Positions 36,108-43,111 of a stretch of 64,000 nucleotides of DNA are shown here, piece by piece. Both the position numbers and the translations under genes were made by a program. Every line of letters starts with the position of its first letter. Positions within the stretch are counted from its first letter, which is position 1. The notes under the pieces were generated by a model. It did not search any database and was not told where the DNA came from. It saw only the letters and a list, made by a program, of their open reading frames with translations. Where the stretch lies: the NCBI RefSeq assembly GCF_030296915.1, contig NZ_AP028031.1, forward strand, positions 635,001 to 699,000, read 5' to 3'. Source of the stretch: Anaerostipes hadrus ATCC 29173 = JCM 17467. Its GTDB lineage: Bacteria > Bacillota > Clostridia > Lachnospirales > Lachnospiraceae.

Positions 36108-38249
36108 TTGAAACGATATATTTTGAATGATTATATTACAGACGATGTCAGAATGGTAAATCCAATGATGGAAATTAATGGTTTTAAAGTAAGACCAGGA
36201 TTTTTTGATTTAAATGGAGCATTAGAATTTTCATGTGGGGTGAATTTTACAGTGCATACAAGCAATGGAACATCATGTGAGCTGCTATTATTTCATCCAG
36301 GAGAAGAAGAACCATATGCAATCATTCCATTTCCAGAATCATATAAGATCGGAGATGTCTATTCTATGATTGTTTATGATCTGAAATCTGAAGATTTTGA
36401 ATATGCTTATCGTGTGGATGGACCATATGATGAACAAAAAGGATTACTGTTTGATAAAACAAAAGTTTTGTTGGATCCGTATGCTCAGGCTGTTGCAGGA
36501 CAGGAAGTCTGGGGACATAAAAGAACCAGAACGTATCATGCAAGAGTTGTAAGAGATAGTTTTGACTGGGGTGTACAGCCACAGTCAAGCAGAGAGATGA
36601 GTGATCTGATCATTTATGAGTTACATGTCAGAGGATTTACAAATCATTCATCCTCAGGAGTCAAACATCCAGGAACTTTTGCAGGATTAAAAGAAAAGAT
36701 CCCATATTTAAAAGAATTAGGGATCAATGCGGTAGAATTGATGCCGATCTTTGAATTTGACGAGATGATCAACGCAAGAGAAGTGGATGGGAAACAACTT
36801 GTTGAATATTGGGGATATAATACGGTTGATTTTTTTTCACCAAATGCTAGTTATGCAGCTGCTGAGGAAGTTAATAATGAAGGAAAGGAATTAAAAGAAT
36901 TGATCCGTGAACTTCATGAAAATGGAATCGAAGTTATTCTGGATGTTGTATTTAATCACACTGCAGAAGGAAATGAAAATGGACCATTCTTCAGTTTCAA
37001 GGGATTTGACAACAATATCTACTATTTATTAACTCCAGAAGGTAATTATTATAATTTTAGTGGATGTGGGAATTCTCTAAATTGCAACCATCCAGTAGTA
37101 CAGCAGATGATCCTTGAATGTTTAAGACATTGGACGGTTCATTATCGTGTAGATGGATTCCGATTTGATCTTGCAAGCATTCTTGGACGAGATGAAGATG
37201 GAATGCCAATGAATAATCCACCATTACTAAAAAGTCTGGCCTATGATCCACTTTTAAGGAATGTAAAACTGATCGCAGAAGCATGGGATGCAGGTGGATT
37301 ATATCAGGTAGGAAACTTTCCAGCCAGCAAACGATGGGCAGAATGGAACGGACAGTACCGTGATACGATGCGAGGCTATCTAAAAGGTGATTTCTGGGAA
37401 GCTAACAGTGCTGCATGGAGAATTTGTGGTTCAGGTGACTTGTATGGCGGATATTACTCTGATGGAAACAGTAATTACGCTGGATACAATTCCTGTATCA
37501 ACTTCCTCACATGTCACGATGGATTTACAATGTATGATCTCTATTCTTACAATAATAAACATAATGAGGCAAATGGTTGGAACAATACCGATGGGGCAAA
37601 TGACAATCGAAGCTGGAATTGTGGTATGGAAGGAGATACAAAAGATCCGGAAGTACTCAAATTACGTTACCGCATGATCAGAAATGCTTGTGCTATCTTA
37701 ATGTGCAGCCGTGGAACGCCAATGTTCTTCTCAGGCGATGAATTCGGAAATACGAAGTTTGGAAATAATAACAGCTACTGTCAGGATAATGAAATCTCAT
37801 GGATTGATTGGAGCTTATTAGAGAAGAATAAAGATTTATTTGAATTCTTTAAATTTATGATCGATTACAGAAAAAAACATCCAGTTATCCGCAAGAAACT
37901 GGACAATGCAGTTTGCGGAATGGAAGCAATGCATGCACACGATGTTAATGCAGAACGTATGGAAGTACCACAAAATGCAAAAACACTGGCAGTAAGCTTT
38001 GCAGGATATGACCGCAAAAAAGGAAAAGACGATCTTGTATATGTAGCAGTCAATGCTTATTGGGAAGAAGTAAAGATTACACTTCCAAACCTTGCAAATC
38101 ATGGAGCATGGTACTTAAGTGTGGATACTTATGGAGATGAGAAAGGAAAGTACTTCTATCAAGAAGGAGAAGAGATTCGCATTGATCGTGAATATGTGAT
38201 GAAACCTCGGTCTATTGTGGTGTTTACTGGACGAGAAATTTTAAGATAA
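36108..38249 (+). CDS. glgX: glycogen debranching enzyme / isoamylase-type GH13
   Basis: Hydrolyses alpha-1,6 links in glycogen or maltodextrin. The protein is about 713 residues. An N-terminal CBM48 beta domain (GFFDLNGALEFSCGVNFTVH, to about 150) precedes the GH13 barrel. Conserved regions are DVVFNHT (I), GFRFDLAS with nucleophile Asp (II), LIAEAWD with acid/base Glu (III) and FLTCHDG (IV). A TTG start at 36108 with GGTGA five bases upstream is preferred; a GTG at 36099 is the alternative. It ends just before hairpin element H1. Confidence 0.9.
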   Translation: MKRYILNDYITDDVRMVNPMMEINGFKVRPGFFDLNGALEFSCGVNFTVHTSNGTSCELLLFHPGEEEPYAIIPFPESYKIGDVYSMIVYDLKSEDFEYAYRVDGPYDEQKGLLFDKTKVLLDPYAQAVAGQEVWGHKRTRTYHARVVRDSFDWGVQPQSSREMSDLIIYELHVRGFTNHSSSGVKHPGTFAGLKEKIPYLKELGINAVELMPIFEFDEMINAREVDGKQLVEYWGYNTVDFFSPNASYAAAEEVNNEGKELKELIRELHENGIEVILDVVFNHTAEGNENGPFFSFKGFDNNIYYLLTPEGNYYNFSGCGNSLNCNHPVVQQMILECLRHWTVHYRVDGFRFDLASILGRDEDGMPMNNPPLLKSLAYDPLLRNVKLIAEAWDAGGLYQVGNFPASKRWAEWNGQYRDTMRGYLKGDFWEANSAAWRICGSGDLYGGYYSDGNSNYAGYNSCINFLTCHDGFTMYDLYSYNNKHNEANGWNNTDGANDNRSWNCGMEGDTKDPEVLKLRYRMIRNACAILMCSRGTPMFFSGDEFGNTKFGNNNSYCQDNEISWIDWSLLEKNKDLFEFFKFMIDYRKKHPVIRKKLDNAVCGMEAMHAHDVNAERMEVPQNAKTLAVSFAGYDRKKGKDDLVYVAVNAYWEEVKITLPNLANHGAWYLSVDTYGDEKGKYFYQEGEEIRIDREYVMKPRSIVVFTGREILR

Positions 38250-38291
38250 ATTTTAATTTTAAATTTGTAGTTGGCTAACTGTAGATTTTGA

Positions 38292-38522
38292 GTATATGAT
38301 AAAAAATAAATAAGCAACCGAAAGCGCAGCGGTGGAATTTTGCTCACATTTTGAACAAATCGCTGATCCGCCCAATTTCCTACGAAAACTCGCGTTGAAA
38401 GTTACTGAACCCAGTAGTCTTTGACGCTCAGACATTCGTCCAATTGGGCTGCGAATTTGTTCAAAATATGGCAAAATTCCAATGCTGCGCTTTCGGTTGC
38501 TTATTTAGTTTTTATCATATAC
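38292..38522. repeat. long structured hairpin H1, copy 1
   Basis: A 231-base element: arms of about 70 bases (left 38292-38362, right about 38451-38522) pair almost perfectly, starting GTATATGATAAAAA. The centre (about 38370-38450) contains ACTCGCGTT, AAAG.TACTGAA, CCAGTAGTCTTTGACGCTCA and itself folds. The same core recurs in the equal-length element at 55228. Arm sequences differ widely between the copies yet stay complementary. No family is recognised. Confidence 0.8.
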
Positions 38523-38566
38523 CAGAAGTCTAAAGTGAGGACAATTATAAGATTGGAAAACTTATG

Positions 38567-38660
38567 TAGGTGTGTATGTTGAATGTTATTGTTTTCAATT
38601 TATGTAGTGGCAGACAGATATTATTATTGTCAATACAGTAAAACATACACACCTACCAGT
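38567..38660. repeat. imperfect inverted repeat between H1 and H2
   Basis: TAGGTGTGTATGTT near 38567 is matched in reverse by AACATACACACCTA at 38642-38655, about 90 bases in all. The interior GTGGCAGACAGATA is shared with 55538-55551, so this spacer belongs to the composite element. Confidence 0.6.
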
Positions 38661-38743
38661 GGTTTCGATAACTGAAATTATCAACCAATACCGTTTAACA
38701 TACATTCTCTGTGTGGAGATTTGAATAGTGTTCTGTTGTATGG
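38631..38743 (+). repeat. dispersed intergenic motif, two tandem copies (C1, C2)
   Basis: CAATACAGTAAAACATACACAC at 38631 (shown here in part) and CAATACCGTTTAACATAC at 38686 are 55 bases apart. The second runs into TTTGAATAGTGTTCTGTTG, which is the outer left arm of H2. The second locus (55561) has one copy. Confidence 0.65.
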
Positions 38744-38888
38744 GATATAAATAAAAGAAAAAGAAAGATCATGAATAAGCAAAAGTGGCAATATGAGCAC
38801 TTTTTGAATGCGTTTTTTACAAATTCGCAGCGTCCTGTGGTCGATTGTTTGAACGTAGCTGCGGGCATTTTGGCTCGCAGCCAGTGAG
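38718..38888. repeat. structured hairpin H2, copy 1, left half (interrupted by IS)
   Basis: Left arm GATTTGAATAGTGTTCTG to AAGCAAAAGTGGCA, followed by the core GAGCACTTTTTGAATGCG, the nested hairpin GCTGCG...CGCAGC and CCAGTGAG at the insertion point. It pairs with 40551-40683 across the inserted element. The intact copy at 55591-55902 shows the uninterrupted order. Confidence 0.8.
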
Positions 38889-38891
38889 ACA

Positions 38892-38903
38892 ATATGTAAT
38901 GAC
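38892..38903 (+). repeat. left subterminal inverted repeat of the IS
   Basis: ATATGTAATGAC, the exact reverse complement of 40536-40547. Confidence 0.85.
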
Positions 38904-38999
38904 CCCCAAGTTTGTAGGATCGTGGATTTACCTGTATACTATGAATTGGAAACTAACAATGGTAACAGGGATTACCGCATACAAATTGGAGGTCATTAT

Positions 39000-40118
39000 A
39001 TGAATTATAACACAGTTTACGTAGGAATGGACGTTCATAAGGAAAGTTTTACTCTTTGTTCTTGCAAATATGAAGATGAAAAGGCATCTCATTACCAGAG
39101 AACACCAGCCAGTTACAAGAATGTATTAAGATATCTTGCATTTCTTCGCACTATATATGGAGAAGATACAAGATTTGTGTGTGGCTACGAAGCAGGATGC
39201 CTTGGGTATTCTTTGTATCATCAATTGGAAAATTTTAATGTGGAATGTGTGATCCTTGCACCAACTACAATGCTCGAACAACGCAGCAAAAGAAGGATTA
39301 AGACTGATAAAAGAGATGCAGAGATCATTGCAAAATCTCTGGCACAGCACAATTACAGTCCGGTACATATTCCAACGAAAATGGATAATCAGACAAAAGA
39401 ATTCATCCGTATGCGTGATGATCATAAAGCGGAATTGAAAAAGATTAAACAACAGATCCTTGCCTTCTGTTTACGTCAGGGTTATCAGTATGATGGAAGT
39501 GGTAACTGGACAGCAAAACATGTGAAATGGCTGAGATCATTAAAAACAGAGGGTCTTTATAAAGAAATACTTGATGAATATCTGCTGACTTATACAATCC
39601 TGACAGATAAACTGAACCGTCTGGATCAGAGGATTGAAGAACTAGCATCCAAAGAAGAGTATAAAGAATCTGTCAGTAAGTTAACCTGTTTTCTAGGAAT
39701 CAAGATACATACTGCGTTATCTGTAATTGTTGAAGTTGGAGACTTTCAGCGTTTTGTATCTGCACGAAAGTTTGCAGGGTATCTTGGATTGGTACCTGGA
39801 CAACATTCCAGTGGCGATGACAGAAACGGACTTGGCATTACAAAAGCAGGGAACACCCATGTACGCAGACTGTTGGTAGAATCCGCACAAAGTTATACCC
39901 GTGGAAAGATCGGATATAAATCAAGAGTCTTAAGATCACGACAGGCGGGAAATTCACCGCAGATAATCAATTATGCAGACAGGGCAAATGAACGTCTGAG
40001 ACGGCGTTATTACCAGATGGTTCTGAAAGATGGTAAAAAATATAATATTGCAAAAATAGCAGTTGCAAGAGAGCTTGCTTGTTTTATATGGGGAATGATG
40101 ACAGATAATATTTACTGA
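39000..40118 (+). CDS. IS110-family DEDD transposase/recombinase
   Basis: Catalyses excision as a circle and RNA-guided insertion. The 372-residue product has an N-terminal RuvC-like domain with acidic residues Asp11 (YVGMDVHKE), Glu64 (CGYEAG), Asp103 and Asp106 (KTDKRDAE), a central coiled-coil (about 140-225), and a C-terminal Tnp domain with candidate catalytic Ser270/271 (GQHSSGDD). ATG 39000 has GGAGG 7 bases upstream and is preferred to a GTG at 38922. No frameshift or stop is present, so the enzyme should be functional. Confidence 0.93.
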   Translation: MNYNTVYVGMDVHKESFTLCSCKYEDEKASHYQRTPASYKNVLRYLAFLRTIYGEDTRFVCGYEAGCLGYSLYHQLENFNVECVILAPTTMLEQRSKRRIKTDKRDAEIIAKSLAQHNYSPVHIPTKMDNQTKEFIRMRDDHKAELKKIKQQILAFCLRQGYQYDGSGNWTAKHVKWLRSLKTEGLYKEILDEYLLTYTILTDKLNRLDQRIEELASKEEYKESVSKLTCFLGIKIHTALSVIVEVGDFQRFVSARKFAGYLGLVPGQHSSGDDRNGLGITKAGNTHVRRLLVESAQSYTRGKIGYKSRVLRSRQAGNSPQIINYADRANERLRRRYYQMVLKDGKKYNIAKIAVARELACFIWGMMTDNIY

Positions 40119-40126
40119 TATAAATA

Positions 40127-40204
40127 TAGCACATTGATCACTATATCAAGACCAAGCCGCCAAAGGCGGTACTGCGTAGTCTTGACATACTGATCGATGT
40201 GCTA
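40127..40204 (+). other. long hairpin just after the transposase gene
   Basis: TAGCACAT...ATCAAGAC pairs with GTCTTGAC...ATGTGCTA, with a nested GCCGCC/GGCGGT hairpin at the tip. It has no T tail. It may end the transposase mRNA or insulate the bridge-RNA region. Confidence 0.65.
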
Positions 40205-40218
40205 GAAATGATAATCAA

Positions 40219-40480
40219 GATGATGTAAGCCGGTCTCTGCCGCATACATCATCCAGCCTGTAATTAAAGTTGCAACTGAAGGCATCCCGAAAGAGTTTCG
40301 AATATGTTTAGGTTTGAACTATCTACGAGATAACTCTGTTGGCGCAGTAATATCTGTGATCCACGCCAGTGAGACAGCTAGAGTTCGCGGCGGACCATTG
40401 ACCTGTCGGTAACCAATCCACGTATATCAGAGTGGCCAATGCCGGGAACTGATACATCGGAACTCTTTCTGGATGTCTTC
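40219..40480 (+). ncRNA. candidate bridge RNA / seekRNA of the IS110-family element
   Basis: The structured region lies 3' of the transposase, where IS1111-group elements encode their guide RNA. A 5' hairpin is at 40219-40253 (GATGATGTA/TACATCATC). A 20-bp closing stem joins 40278-40297 to 40461-40480. Inside are two loops. In the first, GCCAGTGAG (40365-40373) equals the left target flank with core AG, and GATAACT (40329-40335) is the reverse complement of the right flank AGTTATC. In the second, ATATCAG (40424-40430) equals the right IS end. A right-donor guide is weak (TGTC, 40404-40407). Confidence 0.75.
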
Positions 40481-40535
40481 AGAAACAATAAAATAAACAT
40501 TTGTTGTGATTTCTGTTAATTTACTATTGACAAAA

Positions 40536-40547
40536 GTCATTACATAT
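40536..40547 (-). repeat. right subterminal inverted repeat of the IS
   Basis: GTCATTACATAT, the exact reverse complement of 38892-38903. TTGACA at 40527-40532 just inside this end could form a promoter when the element circularises. Confidence 0.85.
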
Positions 40548-40550
40548 CAG

Positions 40551-40683
40551 TTATCGAAGGAACAGGCGCGGACCAGCGATTTGTAAAAAACGCTTTCAAA
40601 AATGCGGAGTGCCACTTTGCTTATTCATGATCTTTCTTTTTCTTTTATTTATATTCCATACAACAAAATACTACTTACAAATC
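40551..40683. repeat. structured hairpin H2, copy 1, right half
   Basis: TTATCGAAGGAACAGGCGCGG continues the core of H2 (here named in part), then GCGATTTGTAAAAAACGC and the right arm TGCCACTTTGCTTATTCATG pair with the left half at 38718-38888. The base of the stem reaches the stop codon of purC, so it may also terminate that gene. Confidence 0.8.
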
Positions 40684-41541
40684 TTTCCCAGTAAGCATCT
40701 CATAAGCCTGGAAATATTTATCGATTGTCTTATCAACAATGTCCTGAGGCAGTTTCCAGTCATGTTCGTTGCTCTTTAACCAGTCGCGGGCGAACTGTTT
40801 GTCGAAGGATGGCTGTCCATGACCTGGTTCGTATTCGTCTGCTGGCCAGAAACGAGAGCTGTCTGGTGTTAACATTTCATCTCCGATGACGATGTTACCG
40901 TTTTCATCAAGACCAAATTCAAATTTCGTATCTGCGATGATGATTCCGTGTTCTAATGCATAATCAGCACATTTCTTATAAAGTGCGATCGTCTTATCGC
41001 GTAACTGTTCAGCGTATTCCTGTCCTTTACCTGGGAATTCTTTCTCAAGAACTTCAATACTTCTTTCAAAAGAAATGTTCTCATCATGATCACCGATTTC
41101 TGCTTTTGTAGATGGTGTGTAGATTGGTTCAGGAAGTTTATCAGATTCTTTTAATCCTTCAGGAAGTTTGATTCCGCAGACTGTACCATTCTCCTGATAG
41201 CTTGCCCAACCGCTTCCTGTGATATATCCACGAACGATACATTCGATTGGAAGCATAGTAAGTTTCTTACACATCATGCTGTTTCCATCATATTTTTCCT
41301 GTTGGAAGAATTCAGGCATATCTTTGACATCAACAGAGATCATATGGTTAGGAACGATGTCTTTTGTAAGGTCAAACCAGAATTTGGACATCTGTGTTAA
41401 AACAGTTCCTTTCTTTGTGACATCATTCTTTAAGATGACATCAAAGCAGCTGATACGGTCAGTTGCAACCATGATCAGGCTGTCACCATTGTCATAAATC
41501 TCACGAACTTTACCTTCTTTGATCGGTTTCATTTCTTTCAT
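40675..41541 (-). CDS. purC: phosphoribosylaminoimidazole-succinocarboxamide synthase
   Basis: Seventh step of IMP synthesis: joins aspartate to CAIR to make SAICAR. The product has 288 residues. It has the KEGKVREIYD start, ATDRISCFDV, the IECIVRGYITGSGW block, TKAEIGDHDENIS and the DTKFEFG metal/nucleotide motif. It is the longer form common in Clostridia. The gene stands alone; other pur genes are not in the window. Its 3' end lies at the base of the H2 hairpin. Confidence 0.96.
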   Translation of the reverse strand: MKEMKPIKEGKVREIYDNGDSLIMVATDRISCFDVILKNDVTKKGTVLTQMSKFWFDLTKDIVPNHMISVDVKDMPEFFQQEKYDGNSMMCKKLTMLPIECIVRGYITGSGWASYQENGTVCGIKLPEGLKESDKLPEPIYTPSTKAEIGDHDENISFERSIEVLEKEFPGKGQEYAEQLRDKTIALYKKCADYALEHGIIIADTKFEFGLDENGNIVIGDEMLTPDSSRFWPADEYEPGHGQPSFDKQFARDWLKSNEHDWKLPQDIVDKTIDKYFQAYEMLTGKDL

Positions 41542-41665
41542 TATTCATACCTCGCTGATAAATTGTATCAATGTTTCTCAAATTTTCACTCGTTGTTTAC
41601 TAATATAACATCAATTGTTGAAAAAATAAAGTCTGGATTGGCGATTTCAGTATTTGTAATATATT

Positions 41666-41694
41666 TTGCCCTCGGTTCGTAAATCATATATAAT
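41666..41694 (+). promoter_or_regulatory. sigma-A promoter of dus
   Basis: TTGCCC (41666-41671), 17-base spacer, perfect TATAAT (41689-41694). Confidence 0.65.
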
Positions 41695-41744
41695 GGTATG
41701 AGTGTCAAGAAGTATAATTTAAATGGAGGAAACTGATCGTTATT

Positions 41745-42683
41745 ATGAAATTTTATTATGCCCCAATGGAAAGTATCACGATTTACTTATACCGAAACAT
41801 TTACGAACAACTATTTGGAGAAATCGATAAATACTACACACCATTTATTATGCCAAATGGAAAAAGAACATTCAAAACAAGAGAATTTCAGGATGTATTG
41901 CCGGAACATAATGAAGGATTACATATCGTACCACAGATTTTAACGAAAAGTTCTGAAGATTTTATCAGAACAGCAAAAGAATTAAAAGAACTGGGATACG
42001 ATGAAGTCAATTTAAATCTTGGCTGCCCGTCAAGAACCGTTGTAGCCAAACAAAAAGGCTCAGGATTCCTGCGAGAACCAGAAGTATTAGATGATTTCCT
42101 TACAGAGATCTTCGAAGCATTAGATATGAAGATCTCGATTAAAACAAGAATCGGATTAAGAGACACAGAAGAATTTGAAGAAATCTTAAGCGTCTACAAC
42201 CGCCATCCAGTCTATGAACTAACGATCCATCCAAGACTACAGCAGGAATTCTATAAAGGAAAACCACACCTTGATGTCTTTGAATATGCAGTAAACCACA
42301 GCGAAAATCCACTCTGCTACAATGGAGATATCGTAACAAAAGAAGACTACGACAATATCACAACAAGGTTTCCAGATGTAGATGCAGTGATGATCGGAAG
42401 AGGTCTGTTAAGAAATCCAGCCCTTGTACGAGAAATCAAATATGGACAGAAACTGACCAAAAGAGAATTACTGAAAATGCATGATACACTTTATGAAGCA
42501 TATCATGATTACCTAAGCGGCGACAAAAATGTTCTCTATAAGATGAAAGAATTCTGGAACAATGCAGCGGTCATGTTTACAAACCACGAAAAATACGCAA
42601 AGAAGATCCGTAAAGTTCAGACGTTAAAGAATTACGAACAGGCAGTGAATGCGTTATTTAATGATCAGGAACTGATCAAATAA
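41745..42683 (+). CDS. dus: tRNA-dihydrouridine synthase
   Basis: FMN-dependent enzyme that reduces uridines in the tRNA D-loop. The 312-residue protein has the TIM-barrel start FYYAPMES, the catalytic-Cys motif NLNLGCPSRTVVAKQKGSG (Cys in LGCPS), the KTRIG strand, the HPRLQ motif and the FMN-phosphate site MIGRGLLRNP. The N-terminus is shorter than in DusB. The GGAGGA site is 14 bases from ATG 41745, unusually far; an in-frame CTG 12 bases upstream is too close, so the start is slightly uncertain. Confidence 0.92.
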   Translation: MKFYYAPMESITIYLYRNIYEQLFGEIDKYYTPFIMPNGKRTFKTREFQDVLPEHNEGLHIVPQILTKSSEDFIRTAKELKELGYDEVNLNLGCPSRTVVAKQKGSGFLREPEVLDDFLTEIFEALDMKISIKTRIGLRDTEEFEEILSVYNRHPVYELTIHPRLQQEFYKGKPHLDVFEYAVNHSENPLCYNGDIVTKEDYDNITTRFPDVDAVMIGRGLLRNPALVREIKYGQKLTKRELLKMHDTLYEAYHDYLSGDKNVLYKMKEFWNNAAVMFTNHEKYAKKIRKVQTLKNYEQAVNALFNDQELIK

Positions 42684-42717
42684 AAATAAAAATCTAAATA
42701 TACATATAGAAAGCCTA

Positions 42718-42747
42718 TTGACAACACAAGCCCCAATATAATATAAT
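42718..42747 (+). promoter_or_regulatory. sigma-A promoter of the aspS T-box leader
   Basis: TTGACA (42718-42723), 18-base spacer, TATAAT (42742-42747). Confidence 0.7.
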
Positions 42748-42751
42748 CACT

Positions 42752-43030
42752 CAATAGGCAAAGACGGAGAAAAGTACCATAAATTATCGTTCCCAGTGAG
42801 TAGGCGATAGTGAGAATCCTGCAAAGTGAATTTATGCGAAGAACACTCCCGAGCATCAATCTGAACGCAGAACATGAATAGAACAAGATTCAAACCCTGT
42901 CAGTAGGTGCGACGTAAGCTGGGCGTTAACCGGCACACAAGAGAGACTGCAAGACAGTAAATCAGGTGGTACCGCGGACTAGAGATATACAGTTCGTCCT
43001 GAAGTAACAATTTCAGGACGGGCTTTTTTT
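42752..43030 (+). promoter_or_regulatory. T-box riboswitch of aspS with Asn (AAC) specifier
   Basis: tRNA-sensing leader. Stem I starts with GACGGAGAAAAGTACC (the AGTA/GA-rich motif). The specifier region reads GCGAAG-AAC-ACTCCCGAGCA at 42836-42855; aligned with the glyQS leader (GAAA-GGC-ATTCTTGAGCA) this makes 42842-42844 AAC, the Asn codon. The conserved T-box AGGTGGTACCGCGG is at 42964-42977, and the terminator CGTCCTGAA/TTCAGGACG with T run is at 42995-43030. Uncharged tRNA(Asn) would favour aspS expression. GAAC also contains an overlapping Glu codon GAA. Confidence 0.88.
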
Positions 43031-43111
43031 GTACCTGATTTTAAGGTGACAGGGAACTAAGAAAACCGCCTGAACGCAAGATAGAGAATACAAGAAAAAG
43101 GAGAAAAGAAA

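Larger units (their letters stand above)
38889..40550 (+). mobile_element. IS110-family insertion sequence, IS1111 group, inserted in H2
   Basis: A 1662-base element containing one DEDD transposase and about 430 bases of structured non-coding sequence 3' of it. Subterminal inverted repeats are ATATGTAATGAC (38892-38903) and GTCATTACATAT (40536-40547), as in the IS1111 group. Comparison with the empty site at 55755 (CCAGGGAG-TTATC) places the junctions at CCAGTG-AG and AG-TTATCG, with AG as the shared core dinucleotide (38887-38888 and 40549-40550). The element appears intact. Confidence 0.9.

Noticed and set aside
38922..39000. GTG start for the IS110 transposase at 38922
   Set aside because: No ribosome site, and the extra 26 residues are not family-like; ATG 39000 has GGAGG.
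42836..42844. Asp (GAC) specifier in the aspS T-box
   Set aside because: No GAC occurs at the aligned specifier position; AAC does.
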